In this document: positions 10,170 through 19,488 of the stretch, one piece after another
Numbering within the stretch: position 1 is the stretch's first letter
Layout of the letters: each line of letters opens with the position of its first letter
Program-made: the position numbers and the translations under genes
Notes under the pieces: generated by a model
What the model was told of the DNA's origin: nothing
Seen by the model: the letters and a program-made list of their open reading frames with translations, nothing else
The model's database searches: none
Source of the DNA: Kitasatospora cineracea
GTDB taxonomy: Bacteria > Actinomycetota > Actinomycetes > Streptomycetales > Streptomycetaceae
Assembly (NCBI RefSeq): GCF_003751605.1
Contig: NZ_RJVJ01000001.1
Span: 2,790,001-2,854,000, forward strand
Reading direction: 5' to 3'
DNA: 64,000 bases

Positions 10170-11027
10170 GTGCGAGGCCGGACGGGGACAACTGACGAAG
10201 GACTGAGCCCCCTGGCACGCCGCACGCCCGACGGTCCGCCGCCCGCGCCGACGGTGCAGCGCATCCGTCTCCGCTACACCAAGCGCGGCCGTCTGCGCTT
10301 CACCAGCCACCGGGACTTCCAGCGGGCGTTCGAGCGCGCGCTCCGCCGCTCGGCCGTCCCGATGGCCTACTCCGCGGGCTTCACCCCGCACCCCAAGGTC
10401 TCCTACGCGAACGCCGCCCCGACCGGCACCGCCAGCGAGGCCGAGTACCTGGAGATCGGCCTCGCCGAGCACCGCGACCCCGAGGCGCTGCGCCGCCAGC
10501 TGGACGCGTCGCTGCCGCCCGGCCTGGACGTCACCGACGCCGTCGAGGTCGCCACGAGCAACTTCGTGGAGCGGCTGGAGGCCTCCGAGTGGCTGCTGCG
10601 CCTGCCCGGCGTGGAGCCGGTCGAGGCCGAGAAGGCCGCCGCCGCGTTCCTGGCCGCCGAGGCGGTCGAGGTCCAGCGGATGACCAAGAACGGCCTGCGC
10701 ACCTTCGACGCGCGCTCCGCCGTCGCCGCGATGGAAATCGTCCCCGAGGGCTCCGCCCTGGTCGGGATCGGTGACAACACGGCCACGGACGGTGCGGACG
10801 ATGTTCGTCCGGGTGCTCCCTGTGCGATACTGCGCCTGGTAGTACGACACGCCACACCCGCCGTACGACCCGACGACGTATTGTCCGGTCTCCGTTCGAC
10901 GGCCGACCTCGCGCCGCCGGTCCCCGCAGAGGTGACCAGGCTGGCGCAGGGGCCGCTCGACGAGCAGACCGGCACGGTGACCGACCCGCTGGCGCTCGAC
11001 CGCGCCGCGGCCGAGGTCGGCCGGTAG
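10170..11027 (+). CDS. TIGR03936/DUF2344-family radical SAM-associated protein
   Basis: A 285-residue partner of the TIGR03960 radical SAM protein. The conserved start of the domain is clear (RIRLRYTKRGRLRFTSHRDFQRAFERALRR) with the downstream FTPHPKVSYANAAPTG block. In other bacteria the two proteins are fused or adjacent; here a Trp-rich protein and the recombinase element lie between them. GTG 10170 has GGAG at 10157-10160 with a nine-base spacer; GTG 10254 matches the usual homologue start but has no ribosome site, so the start is uncertain by 28 residues. It probably functions in RNA or ribosome modification, as inferred from gene neighbourhood only. Confidence 0.85.
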   Translation: MRGRTGTTDEGLSPLARRTPDGPPPAPTVQRIRLRYTKRGRLRFTSHRDFQRAFERALRRSAVPMAYSAGFTPHPKVSYANAAPTGTASEAEYLEIGLAEHRDPEALRRQLDASLPPGLDVTDAVEVATSNFVERLEASEWLLRLPGVEPVEAEKAAAAFLAAEAVEVQRMTKNGLRTFDARSAVAAMEIVPEGSALVGIGDNTATDGADDVRPGAPCAILRLVVRHATPAVRPDDVLSGLRSTADLAPPVPAEVTRLAQGPLDEQTGTVTDPLALDRAAAEVGR

Positions 11028-11390
11028 GCCGCCCCGCCGCGCGCAACCGCCGTCCGCCGAGTGGGCGGGAGCGCAGGCACGGAGAGAACTCCGGGCCTGC
11101 GGCTCCCCGGCCCCCGCGGCTCCCCAGGGGAGCGAGCGTCGTCGCGCGCAGGCCCGGCCACCCCCTCGGCCCGGCCCTTGAAAACTGAGAAGACTGGTCA
11201 GACCAGAAGACTTTTCGGCCCCCCGCGCCCCGCGGGAGGTCGAGCGAGACTACGAGCCCCTGTGCGGCCTCGCGTCCGCACGACGGCACCGTGGGAGCCG
11301 GACCGCCCCAAGCGGCGTCCGGCTGGTGAATTGCGGTGGAGCGTCGTGCCCGGATGCGGAGCCCGGGGGCCTGACGGGAGACACACCCGC
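11028..11390 (+). promoter_or_regulatory. Leader/promoter region of rne with 13-bp palindrome
   Basis: This 363-bp gap holds no convincing gene. An AT-richer patch at 11177-11214 contains TTGAAA (11178-11183), a perfect palindrome CTGGTC-A-GACCAG (11194-11206) and two direct copies of AGAAGACT spaced 17 bases. A standard -10 at the expected distance is not seen. It may be a promoter-operator or a structured rne leader; RNase E in other bacteria controls its own mRNA through its leader. Confidence 0.4.
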
Positions 11391-14300
11391 ATGCTCGAAA
11401 ACACCGAACCGCAGCCCGCTGCGGCCGACCACAACGACAACAACGGCGCCGACGGCGCCTCCGCGGCCCCGCCGCGGCGCCGCCGCCGGGCGGTCTCCCG
11501 CCCGGCCGGCTCCCCGCAGGGGGCCGCGAGCGAGGGCGCCGAGACCGTGGTCGCGGCCGAGACCGCCGCGCCGGCCGCCGCCGAGGCTCCGGCCCCCGCT
11601 GCCGCCGAGCCGGTCGCCGAGAAGCCCGTCCGGGCCCGCCGCACCCGCAAGCGGGTCGAGGCCCCGGCCGGTGCGCCGGAGGCCGCTGCGGCCGAGGCCG
11701 CGCCCGAGGCGCCCGCCGCCGCCGAGCCGGTGGCGGAGCCGGTCGCCGAGAAGCCCGTCCGGGCCCGCCGCACCCGCAAGCGGGTCGAGGCGCCCGCCGG
11801 TGCGCCGGAGGCCGTCGAGGCCCCGGCCGAGGCCGTCGCCGAGCCCGTGCCCGCCGCGGAGGCCCCCGCTGCCGCCGAGCCGGCCGCCGAGGAGAAGCCC
11901 GTCCGGGCCCGCCGCACCCGCAAGCGCGCCTCCGCGCCGGTGCAGTCGCCGGTGGCGGCCGAGGAGCCCGCTGCCGAGCCCGAGCCGGTCGCCGAGGCCG
12001 TCGAGGAGGAGCCGGAGGCCGAGGCCCCGGTCGAGCCCGTCGCCGAGCCCGAGCCGGTCGTCGAGGCCGAGCCGCCGCGGGCCCGCCGCCGGGCGGTCCG
12101 CCCGTCCACCGCGATCTTCCAGGCGCCGGTCTTCCAGGAGCCCGCGGCCTACACCGCGCCCGCCGCGTCCGCCGCCCCCGCGCCCGCCGCCGCCAAGGCC
12201 ACCAAGGCTGCCAAGGCCGCCGAGCCGGCCCCCGCCGCGGTCGAGCCCGAGCAGCCGGCCGCCGGCGAGGACGAGTTCGAGTACAGCGGCGTCGGCCGCC
12301 GCCGGGTCCGCACCGCGGTGCGCGTCCAGCAGTCGGCCAAGCTCGCGAAGGCCGCCCCGCAGCCCGCCAAGGCCGCCGCCCCGGCCGCGCCCGCCGTCGA
12401 GGCCCCCGCCGAGGTCGAGGCGCCCGCCGCCGGCCCCGAGCAGGACGCCGAGTGGGAGGACGACCGCCCGTCCCGCCGCCGCCGTCGCGGTGGCCGTCGC
12501 CGCCGCCGCGGTGAGGCCGAGGACGCGTCCGAGGCGGTCGAGGCCGAGACCGCCGAGACCGAGGACGCCTCCCACGAGGAGGCCGACGAGCACGACGAGG
12601 CCGAGGACGACCAGGACGACGACCTGGCCGCCGGCCTGTCCTCCTCGCGCCGCCGCCGTCGCCGCCGCCGCCGCAGCGGCGAGGGCGGTGCCGAGCAGGC
12701 CGAGACCACCGAGGACGGCGTGCGCACCGTGGTGAAGGTGCGCGAGCCGCGCCGCCGCTCGGCCGAGCCCGCCTTCGACCCGGACGAGGTGCAGTCGATC
12801 AAGGGCTCCACCCGCCTGGAGGCCAAGAAGCAGCGCCGCCGCGAGGGCCGCGAGCTGGGCCGCCGCCGCGTCCCGATCATCACCGAGGCCGAGTTCCTGG
12901 CCCGCCGCGAGTCCGTCGAGCGGGTCATGGTGGTCCGTCAGAACGGCGCCCGCACCCAGATCGGCGTGCTCGAGGACGGCGTGCTGGTCGAGCACTACGT
13001 CAACAAGGAGCAGGCCACCTCGTACGTCGGCAACGTGTACCTGGGCAAGGTGCAGAACGTGCTGCCGTCGATGGAGGCCGCGTTCGTCGACATCGGCAAG
13101 GGCCGCAACGCCGTGCTGTACGCGGGCGAGGTCAACTTCGGCGCGCTCGGCGGCCACGGCGGCTCGCGCCGGATCGAGTCGGTGCTGAAGTCCGGCCAGT
13201 CCGTGCTGGTGCAGGTCTCCAAGGACCCGATCGGCCACAAGGGCGCCCGGCTGACCAGCCAGATCTCGCTGCCCGGCCGCTACCTGGTGTACGTGCCCGA
13301 GGGCTCGATGACCGGCATCTCCCGCAAGCTGCCGGAGAACGAGCGGGCCCGCCTCAAGCAGATCCTCAAGAAGATCGTCCCGGACGACGCGGGCGTGATC
13401 GTCCGCACCGCCGCCGAGGGCGCCTCCGAGGAGGAGCTCACCCGCGACGTCCAGCGCCTCCAGCAGCAGTGGGAGGAGATCCAGAAGAAGGCCGCCACCG
13501 GCAACGCCCCGGCGCTGCTCTACGGCGAGCCCGACATGACGGTCCGGGTGGTCCGCGACATCTTCAACGAGGACTTCACCAAGGTCATCGTCAGTGGCGC
13601 CGACGCCTGGAGCACCATCCACGACTACGTCTCCAACGTCGCCCCCGACCTCACCGAGCGCCTGCAGAAGTGGACCTCGGACGTCGACGTGTTCGCCACC
13701 TACCGGATCGACGAGCAGCTGATGAAGGCGCTGGACCGCAAGGTCTGGCTGCCCTCCGGCGGCTCGCTGGTGATCGACCGGACCGAGGCGATGATCGTCG
13801 TCGACGTCAACACCGGCAAGTTCGTCGGCCAGGGCGGCAACCTGGAAGAGACCGTCACCCGCAACAACATCGAGGCGGCCGAGGAGATCGTCCGCCAGCT
13901 GCGGCTGCGCGACCTCGGCGGCATCATCGTGATCGACTTCATCGACATGGTGCTGGAGTCCAACCGGGACCTGGTGCTGCGCCGCCTGCTGGAGTGCCTG
14001 GGCCGTGACCGGACCAAGCACCAGGTGGCCGAGGTCACCTCGCTCGGCCTGGTCCAGATGACCCGCAAGCGGGTCGGCCAGGGCCTGCTGGAGTCCTTCT
14101 CCGAGCCCTGCGTGCACTGCAACGGCCGCGGCGTGATCGTCCACATGGACCAGCCCGGCCACAACCACGGCTCGCACACCGCGCCCGCGGCCGCCGCGGG
14201 CGAGGGCGGCGGCAAGCGCCGCCGCCGGGGCCGCGGCGGGGCCGGGAACGCCGAGGCGGACGCGGTCGAGAGCGGCACCGAGGCCGTCGAGGCCGCGGCC

Positions 14301-14963
14301 GAGGCCGTCCTCGACGTGGTCGACGAGCTGGAGCCGATCGAGGAGCTCGCCGACGTCGAGGTCGTCGAGGAGACCGCCCCGGCGGAGGCCGCCGAGGCCG
14401 AGGTCGTCGTCGAGCCGGCCGCCGCGCCGGTCGCCGAGGAGAAGCCCAGCCTGGTGGAGATCCCGCCGGCCGCCCCCGCGGCCGGTGGCCGCACCCGGCG
14501 CCGCGCGGTGCGCAAGGCCACCGCCCCGGCCGGGGCGTCCGGCGAGGCCGAGATCGTGGTCCTGCAGGCCCGCGCCGAGGCCGCGATGGAGGCCGCGCTG
14601 AGCGCCGCCGAGAAGTCGGCCGCCGAGCAGCAGTCGGCCGTCGAGGTCGCCGAGACCGCCGCGGAGGTGGCGGCCGAGGCCGTCGCCGCGGTGGAGCCCG
14701 GGGCCGAGGTCGCCGTCGAGGTCGACACCGAGCAGGCCGTCGGGGCCCCGGCCGAGGAGGCCGCGCCGAAGAAGCGGGCCGCCCGGAAGACCGCGACCAA
14801 GACCGCCGCCAAGAAGACCACGGCGGCCAAGAAGACCGCGGCGAAGAAGACCACCACCGCCGCGGCCGCCAAGAAGACCACCGCCAAGAAGGCCGCCACC
14901 AAGCGGACCGGCGCGGCGGCCAAGAAGACCGCGACCGCCGAGGGCGACGGCGCCGCGGAGTGA
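11391..14963 (+). CDS. rne: Ribonuclease E/G family endoribonuclease
   Basis: A 1,190-residue RNase E/G, the main mRNA-decay and rRNA-processing endonuclease. I chose ATG 11391, with GGGAG about ten bases upstream, over a frame open from 11061. Residues 1-450 are low-complexity Ala/Pro/Glu with repeated Lys/Arg patches. The S1 domain starts near 523 (GNVYLGKVQNVLPSMEAAFVDIG), the catalytic DNase-I-like part includes VVDVNTGKF (about 803) and VIDFIDM (about 848), and a zinc-link motif CVHCNGRG lies at about 906. The C-terminus is Ala/Glu-rich and ends in Lys-rich AAKKTT repeats. The catalytic core is central with both tails disordered, the usual actinobacterial layout, so partner binding sites may lie at either end. 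A perfect hairpin follows the stop. Confidence 0.95.
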   Translation: MLENTEPQPAAADHNDNNGADGASAAPPRRRRRAVSRPAGSPQGAASEGAETVVAAETAAPAAAEAPAPAAAEPVAEKPVRARRTRKRVEAPAGAPEAAAAEAAPEAPAAAEPVAEPVAEKPVRARRTRKRVEAPAGAPEAVEAPAEAVAEPVPAAEAPAAAEPAAEEKPVRARRTRKRASAPVQSPVAAEEPAAEPEPVAEAVEEEPEAEAPVEPVAEPEPVVEAEPPRARRRAVRPSTAIFQAPVFQEPAAYTAPAASAAPAPAAAKATKAAKAAEPAPAAVEPEQPAAGEDEFEYSGVGRRRVRTAVRVQQSAKLAKAAPQPAKAAAPAAPAVEAPAEVEAPAAGPEQDAEWEDDRPSRRRRRGGRRRRRGEAEDASEAVEAETAETEDASHEEADEHDEAEDDQDDDLAAGLSSSRRRRRRRRRSGEGGAEQAETTEDGVRTVVKVREPRRRSAEPAFDPDEVQSIKGSTRLEAKKQRRREGRELGRRRVPIITEAEFLARRESVERVMVVRQNGARTQIGVLEDGVLVEHYVNKEQATSYVGNVYLGKVQNVLPSMEAAFVDIGKGRNAVLYAGEVNFGALGGHGGSRRIESVLKSGQSVLVQVSKDPIGHKGARLTSQISLPGRYLVYVPEGSMTGISRKLPENERARLKQILKKIVPDDAGVIVRTAAEGASEEELTRDVQRLQQQWEEIQKKAATGNAPALLYGEPDMTVRVVRDIFNEDFTKVIVSGADAWSTIHDYVSNVAPDLTERLQKWTSDVDVFATYRIDEQLMKALDRKVWLPSGGSLVIDRTEAMIVVDVNTGKFVGQGGNLEETVTRNNIEAAEEIVRQLRLRDLGGIIVIDFIDMVLESNRDLVLRRLLECLGRDRTKHQVAEVTSLGLVQMTRKRVGQGLLESFSEPCVHCNGRGVIVHMDQPGHNHGSHTAPAAAAGEGGGKRRRRGRGGAGNAEADAVESGTEAVEAAAEAVLDVVDELEPIEELADVEVVEETAPAEAAEAEVVVEPAAAPVAEEKPSLVEIPPAAPAAGGRTRRRAVRKATAPAGASGEAEIVVLQARAEAAMEAALSAAEKSAAEQQSAVEVAETAAEVAAEAVAAVEPGAEVAVEVDTEQAVGAPAEEAAPKKRAARKTATKTAAKKTTAAKKTAAKKTTTAAAAKKTTAKKAATKRTGAAAKKTATAEGDGAAE
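11611..11927 (+). repeat. Direct repeats inside rne encoding EKPVRARRTRKR
   Basis: Three copies of a 36-50 base unit at 11611-11660, 11740-11789 and 11892-11927 encode the same basic peptide, separated by Ala/Pro/Glu spacers. Copies 1 and 2 are nearly identical at the DNA level over 50 bases. A fourth, diverged basic patch (PPRARRRAVRPS) follows near 12070. Confidence 0.85.
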
Positions 14964-14968
14964 GCCCG

Positions 14969-15010
14969 AGGGGGCCGGGAGCACCGCTTCGGCGGCGCTC
15001 CCGGCCCCCT
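14969..15010 (+). terminator. Terminator hairpin after rne
   Basis: Perfect 14-bp stem AGGGGGCCGGGAGC/GCTCCCGGCCCCCT (14969-14982 with 14997-15010) with a 14-base loop. No T-run, as usual in this genome. Confidence 0.8.
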
Positions 15011-15023
15011 CGCACGTCCCGGT

Positions 15024-15052
15024 TTGTCTTCGGATGGACTGGTCCGTATTCT
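15024..15052 (+). promoter_or_regulatory. HrdB-type promoter of rplU-rpmA
   Basis: TTGTCT (15024-15029), a 17-bp spacer and TATTCT (15047-15052). This is the best -35/-10 pair in the window. Transcription would start near 15059, giving a leader of about 143 bases before rplU. The leader could carry autoregulatory structure, but I see no known L21 leader motif in it. Confidence 0.65.
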
Positions 15053-15201
15053 TGACCATCGGCGTGTTGACGCCACGCTCCAGAGCACCTCACCTCCCGG
15101 GTGGACGCCGCTTCCGGCGCTCTCCGGGGGAGGCCCGCTTGTGTCCATACCCAGGCGGCTGGCATCCGGAGTTCCGACCGAGTTAGGAAAGCAGGTACCG
15201 C

Positions 15202-15519
15202 ATGTACGCGATCGTTCGCGCCGGCGGCCGCCAGCACAAGGTCGCCGTCGGCGACGTGCTGGAGATCGACCGTATCGACGCCAAGCCGGGTGACTCGGTG
15301 GAGCTCTCGACCATCCTCGTCGTCGACGGTGAGTCCATCACCTCCGACCCGTGGGTGCTCGGCGGCGTGAAGGCCCACGCCGAGGTTGTCGACCAGACCA
15401 AGGGCGACAAGATCGTCATCCTGCGCTACAAGAACAAGACCGGCTACCGCCGTCGTCAGGGCCACCGCCAGAAGCACACCGCGGTGCGCATCACCAGCAT
15501 CGACTCGGTCAGCAAGTAA
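15202..15519 (+). CDS. rplU: 50S ribosomal protein L21
   Basis: A 105-residue L21 with the typical start [18 protein letters not shown] and the C-terminal [19 protein letters not shown] segment that binds 23S rRNA. It is the first gene of the conserved rplU-rpmA-obg set. AGGAAAG lies upstream of the ATG at a slightly long spacing. Length equals the family norm. Confidence 0.98.
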   Translation: MYAIVRAGGRQHKVAVGDVLEIDRIDAKPGDSVELSTILVVDGESITSDPWVLGGVKAHAEVVDQTKGDKIVILRYKNKTGYRRRQGHRQKHTAVRITSIDSVSK

Positions 15520-15557
15520 CAACTTCCTGCGGTCTTTCCTAGAAAGGGGATAGCCAG

Positions 15558-15815
15558 ATGGCACACAAGAAGGGTGCGAGTTCCACTCGCAACGGTCGTG
15601 ACTCGAACGCCCAGCGCCTCGGCGTGAAGCGCTTCGGCGGTCAGGTCGTCTCCGCCGGCGAGATCATCGTCCGCCAGCGCGGCACCCACTTCCACCCGGG
15701 TGCGAACGTCGGCCGTGGCGGCGACGACACCCTGTTCGCGCTGACCGCCGGTGCCGTGCAGTTCGGCAACCGTCGCGGCCGCAAGGTCGTCAACATCGTG
15801 GCCGTCGAGGCCTGA
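15558..15815 (+). CDS. rpmA: 50S ribosomal protein L27
   Basis: An 85-residue L27, located near the peptidyl-transferase centre. It begins [28 protein letters not shown], without the cleavable N-terminal extension found in Firmicutes. GAAAGGGG upstream supports the ATG. It lies 38 bp after rplU and is surely co-transcribed with it; a hairpin separates it from obg. Confidence 0.98.
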   Translation: MAHKKGASSTRNGRDSNAQRLGVKRFGGQVVSAGEIIVRQRGTHFHPGANVGRGGDDTLFALTAGAVQFGNRRGRKVVNIVAVEA

Positions 15816-15834
15816 GTCCGTACAGACTCGCTGT

Positions 15835-15869
15835 GAAGGGTGGGCCGGGATGATCCGGGCCCACCCTTC
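15835..15869 (+). terminator. Hairpin between rpmA and obg
   Basis: Perfect 12-bp stem GAAGGGTGGGCC/GGCCCACCCTTC (15835-15846, 15858-15869). It probably reduces read-through from the ribosomal protein genes into obg. Confidence 0.7.
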
Positions 15870-15917
15870 CGCTTTACCGCAGGACAACCTCGTTTCTTCG
15901 CACTGGAGGCACCGCTC

Positions 15918-17378
15918 ATGACCACCTTCGTGGACCGCGTCGAACTGCACGTCGCCGCGGGTAACGGGGGCCACGGCTGCGCCTCCGTGCACCGGGAGAA
16001 GTTCAAGCCGCTGGGAGGCCCCGACGGGGGCAACGGCGGCGAGGGCGGCTCGGTGATCCTGGTCGTCGACTCGCAGGTCACCACCCTGCTCGAGTACCAC
16101 CACTCGCCCAAGCGCAAGGCCACCAACGGCAAGCCCGGCGCGGGCGGCCACCGCACCGGCGCGCTCGGCCCGGACATCGTGCTGCCCGTCCCGGACGGCA
16201 CCGTGGTGCTCGACCGCCAGGGCAACGTGCTGGCCGACCTGGTCGGCCACGGCACCAGCTTCGTCGCCGCCCAGGGCGGCCGCGGCGGACTGGGCAACGC
16301 GGCACTGTCCTCGGCCCGCCGCAAGGCCCCCGGCTTCGCGCTGCTCGGCGAGCCCGGCGAGGCCCGCGACATCGTGATGGAACTGAAGTCCGTCGCCGAC
16401 GTCGCGCTGGTCGGCTACCCGAGCGCCGGCAAGTCCTCGCTGATCTCGGTGCTCTCCGCCGCGAAGCCGAAGATCGCCGACTACCCGTTCACCACCCTCG
16501 TCCCCAACCTCGGCGTGGTCACCGCCGGCGAGACCGTCTACACGATCGCCGACGTGCCCGGCCTGATCCCCGGCGCCAGCCAGGGCCGCGGCCTCGGCCT
16601 GGAGTTCCTGCGGCACGTCGAGCGCTGCGAGGTGCTGGTGCACGTGCTGGACTGCGCCACCCTGGAGCCGGGCCGCGACCCGCTCACCGACCTGGAGACC
16701 ATCGAGGACGAACTCGCCCAGTACGGCGGCCTGGAGGACCGGCCGCGACTGGTCGCGCTCAACAAGATCGACGTCCCGGACGGCCAGGACATCGCCGACC
16801 TGACCCGCGCCTCGCTCGAGGAGCGCGGCTACCGGGTCTTCGAGGTCTCCGCGCTCGCCCACAAGGGCCTGCGCGAACTCTCCTACGCGCTGGCCGAGAT
16901 CGTCGCCACCGCGCGCGCCGCCAAGCCCGCCCAGGAGAACACCCGGATCGTCCTGCGGCCCACCGCGGTCGACGACGCCGGCTTCACCATCGAGGAGGAG
17001 GACGGCGCCTACCGGATCCGCGGCGGCAAGCCCGAACGCTGGGTCCGGCAGACCGACTTCGCCAACGACGAGGCGGTCGGCTACCTCGCCGACCGGCTGG
17101 CCCGGCTCGGCGTCGAGCAGGAGCTGTGGAAGATCGGCGCCAAGGAGGGCGACACCGTCATCATCGGCCCCGACGAGAACGCGGTCGTCTTCGACTGGGA
17201 GCCCACCATGGCAGCCGGCGCCGAGATGCTCGGCCGGCGCGGCGAGGACCACCGGATGGAGACCCAGCGCCCCGCCGTCGACCGCCGCCGCGAGCGGCAG
17301 CGCGGCCGGGACGCGGCGGAGCAGGAGTACCTGGACTTCGAGGCGCTCTCCTCCGGCCGCGAGGAGCTCGACCAGTAG
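15918..17378 (+). CDS. obg: Obg-family GTPase
   Basis: A 486-residue ribosome-assembly and stress GTPase; in streptomycetes Obg also links GTP level to aerial growth. The ATG at 15918 has GGAGG at good spacing. Domains: glycine-rich Obg fold (about 1-160, many GGHG/GGNGG turns), G domain with GYPSAGKSS (about 171), [10 protein letters not shown] (G3) and NKID (G4), then an OCT domain (about 345-425). The final 60 residues are a charged Arg/Glu tail found in actinobacterial Obg. It is the third gene of the rplU-rpmA-obg cluster. Confidence 0.97.
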   Translation: MTTFVDRVELHVAAGNGGHGCASVHREKFKPLGGPDGGNGGEGGSVILVVDSQVTTLLEYHHSPKRKATNGKPGAGGHRTGALGPDIVLPVPDGTVVLDRQGNVLADLVGHGTSFVAAQGGRGGLGNAALSSARRKAPGFALLGEPGEARDIVMELKSVADVALVGYPSAGKSSLISVLSAAKPKIADYPFTTLVPNLGVVTAGETVYTIADVPGLIPGASQGRGLGLEFLRHVERCEVLVHVLDCATLEPGRDPLTDLETIEDELAQYGGLEDRPRLVALNKIDVPDGQDIADLTRASLEERGYRVFEVSALAHKGLRELSYALAEIVATARAAKPAQENTRIVLRPTAVDDAGFTIEEEDGAYRIRGGKPERWVRQTDFANDEAVGYLADRLARLGVEQELWKIGAKEGDTVIIGPDENAVVFDWEPTMAAGAEMLGRRGEDHRMETQRPAVDRRRERQRGRDAAEQEYLDFEALSSGREELDQ

Positions 17379-17494
17379 GTCCGGCTCCGGTTCCGGTTCC
17401 GGGCTTCCGGTCCCGGGTTCCGGGCTCCGGCGGGACGGTGACCGGTGCGTACCGGGCGCGGACAGCCGCGCGGGCGACCGCGGAAGCACCGGAC

Positions 17495-17533
17495 GATCCG
17501 CCCGAGGTGGGGAGACCCCGCCTCGGGCGGATC
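17495..17533 (+). terminator. Strong hairpin between obg and proB
   Basis: An 18-bp stem with a single G-U type mismatch (17495-17512 with 17516-17533; arms GATCCGCCCGAGGTGGGG and CCCCGCCTCGGGCGGATC, loop AGA). The rest of the 293-bp gap has short CCGG-rich repeats at 17379-17430 and a possible -10 (TAGATT, 17629-17634) for proB. Confidence 0.8.
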
Positions 17534-17671
17534 TCGTTGTGCGCCCCGCCGGCCGGGTGCGGTTCCGCGGGCCCGTTCGCGCGGGCGCAAGTGTCCAGCT
17601 CGGATTTCGTGCCTGCAATTCCGCTCGCTAGATTGCGGACGTACACAGGCTGCGTCGGAAAGGTCGGACTG

Positions 17672-18808
17672 ATGGTGGATCAGTTGCTCCGCGAGGAGGT
17701 CGTTTCGGCGCGGCGGGTCGTGGTGAAGGTCGGCTCCTCCTCGCTGACCACCGCCGCCGGCGGGCTGGACGCGGACCGGGTGGACGCCCTGGTGGACGCG
17801 CTGGCCAAGCTGCGCCGACGGCCGGACGCGCCCGAGGTGGTGCTGGTCTCCTCCGGCGCGATCGCGGCCGGACTGGCCCCGCTCGGGCTGGAGAAGCGCC
17901 CCAAGGACCTGGCCCGGCAGCAGGCCGCGGCCAGTGTCGGCCAGGGGCTGCTGGTGGCCCGGTACACCGCCTCGTTCGCCCGCTACGGGGTCCGGGTCGG
18001 CCAGGTGCTGCTGACCGCCGAGGACGCCAGCCGCCGGGCGCACTACCGCAACGCGTACCGGACGCTGGAGCAGCTGCTGACGATGGGCGCGATGCCGGTC
18101 GTCAACGAGAACGACACGGTGGCCACCGCCGAGATCAAGTTCGGCGACAACGACCGGCTGGCCGCGCTGGTCGCCCACCTGGTGCGGGCCGACCTGCTGG
18201 TGCTGCTCTCCGACGTGGACGGCCTGTACGACGGCGACCCGGCCAAGCCCGGCACCAGCCGGATCGCCGTGGTGAACGGCCCGGAGGACCTGGCGGGCGT
18301 CGAGATCGGCAGCGCCGGCAAGGCGGGCGTCGGCACCGGCGGCATGGTCACCAAGGTCGAGGCGGCCCGGATCGCCACCGGCGCGGGCATCCCGGTGGTG
18401 CTGACCGCGGCCAGCCAGGCCGCCGACGCGCTGGCCGGCCGGCCCACCGGCACGCTGTTCCGGCGCACCGGCAGCCGCTCCGCCGACCGGCTGCTCTGGC
18501 TGGAGCACGCCTCCTCGCCGCGCGGCTCGCTGACCCTGGACGACGGGGCGGTGGCGGCCGTCGTGCACGGCGGGAAGTCGCTGCTGCCGGCCGGGGTGAC
18601 CCGGGTGGAGGGCGAGTTCGCCGCGGGCGATCCGGTTGACCTTCTTGGCGAAAACGGTCACATCGTCGCCCGCGGACTGGTCAACTTTGATGCGAGGGAG
18701 TTGCCCCGTCTGCTCGGCCGGTCCACCCGAGAGCTGGCTCAGGAGCTCGGCGCCGCGTACGAACGCGAGGTCGTCCACCGCGACGACCTGGTCGTGCTGC
18801 GCGGCTGA
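17672..18808 (+). CDS. proB: Glutamate 5-kinase
   Basis: A 378-residue enzyme that phosphorylates glutamate, the first step of proline synthesis. I chose ATG 17672 although the frame is open from 17126 through the obg tail and terminator. The amino-acid-kinase domain begins RRVVVKVGSSSLTT and includes VVLVSSGAIAAG, VNENDTVAT and GTGGMVTKVEAA. A PUA domain fills the last ~90 residues (SLTLDDGAVAAVVHGGKSLLPAGVTRVEG). A TAGATT -10 box lies 37 bases upstream. Its partner proA lies 680 bp downstream, after one small gene. Confidence 0.96.
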   Translation: MVDQLLREEVVSARRVVVKVGSSSLTTAAGGLDADRVDALVDALAKLRRRPDAPEVVLVSSGAIAAGLAPLGLEKRPKDLARQQAAASVGQGLLVARYTASFARYGVRVGQVLLTAEDASRRAHYRNAYRTLEQLLTMGAMPVVNENDTVATAEIKFGDNDRLAALVAHLVRADLLVLLSDVDGLYDGDPAKPGTSRIAVVNGPEDLAGVEIGSAGKAGVGTGGMVTKVEAARIATGAGIPVVLTAASQAADALAGRPTGTLFRRTGSRSADRLLWLEHASSPRGSLTLDDGAVAAVVHGGKSLLPAGVTRVEGEFAAGDPVDLLGENGHIVARGLVNFDARELPRLLGRSTRELAQELGAAYEREVVHRDDLVVLRG

Positions 18809-18888
18809 GCGCGAGCGGCGGGGCCGGTACGGGGGGTGGGAGCAGCGGGCCGGGGGGCCCGCGCGACACGCTGAACAGGAGGCCGCCG

Positions 18889-19359
18889 GTGGTTCGCAGG
18901 CGGGAGGAAGCGCTGCCGGGACAGAGGCCCGAGCGGCGGCTCACCAGCATCGAGGGCGGCCGGGGCGTCGGGCAGGAGGCCGCGCAGGAGGACCCGGGAC
19001 AGGGCGCCCCGCGCGAGCAGGCCCGGATGTGGCACGTGGTGCTGAGCGTGGCCGGGGCGGCGACACCGCTGCCGGAGCTGCGGACGGCACTGGAGAAACT
19101 GGCGCACGACCACTCGTTCTTCCTGACGGCCCGTTACGCCGCGGACCACGCCGAGGTCCGCTACTGGGAGGAGGCGCGGGACCTGCACGACGCGGCGGCG
19201 ATCGCGCTGCGGCTGTGGGGCGAGCACAAGGCCAGCGCGAAGCTCCCGGCCTGGGAGATCGTCGGCCTGGAGGTGGTGGACCGCCCGACGTACCACAAGC
19301 GGGTCGCCGAGGGCTTCGGCGATCCGCCGCCGCAGCTCGGCGGGGTGCACCCGTACTGA
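18889..19359 (+). CDS. Conserved small protein of unknown function between proB and proA
   Basis: A 156-residue protein. GTG 18889 has a strong AGGAGG six bases upstream. Residues 1-45 are charged and poorly ordered. The rest looks like one compact alpha/beta domain: MWHVVLSVAGAATPLPELRTALEKLAHDHSFFLTARYAADHAEVRYWEEARDLHDAAAIALRLWGEH. The pattern of paired strands around helices resembles an ACT-like or ferredoxin-like fold, but that is inference. No signal or membrane segment. Position between proB and proA suggests only co-expression. Confidence 0.8.
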   Translation: MVRRREEALPGQRPERRLTSIEGGRGVGQEAAQEDPGQGAPREQARMWHVVLSVAGAATPLPELRTALEKLAHDHSFFLTARYAADHAEVRYWEEARDLHDAAAIALRLWGEHKASAKLPAWEIVGLEVVDRPTYHKRVAEGFGDPPPQLGGVHPY

Positions 19360-19475
19360 GGTGCGCCCGCCGGTTCCGCGGGGCGCCGGTTCTGTGGGCG
19401 CGCCGGTTCCGCGAGTGCATCGGCGCGGACGTCTCAGCGGGCGAAATGCGCGGCGGGGCGGCGGTGTCGGCTCGC

Positions 19476-19481
19476 TAGGCT
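19476..19481 (+). promoter_or_regulatory. -10 box (TAGGCT) for a leaderless proA transcript
   Basis: TAGGCT lies seven bases before the proA ATG at 19489, and no ribosome site is present. Transcription would start at or very near the first codon. No convincing -35. Confidence 0.55.
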
Positions 19482-19488
19482 TGGCGGC

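Noticed and set aside
11178..11190. TTGAAAACTGAG before rne considered as part of an rRNA spacer
   Set aside because: It resembles motifs of rRNA spacer regions only by a short AT-rich match; no rRNA sequence is in the window.
17126..17671. N-terminal extension of ProB through the obg tail
   Set aside because: It would translate the strong hairpin and overlap obg in another frame. The kinase domain begins shortly after ATG 17672.
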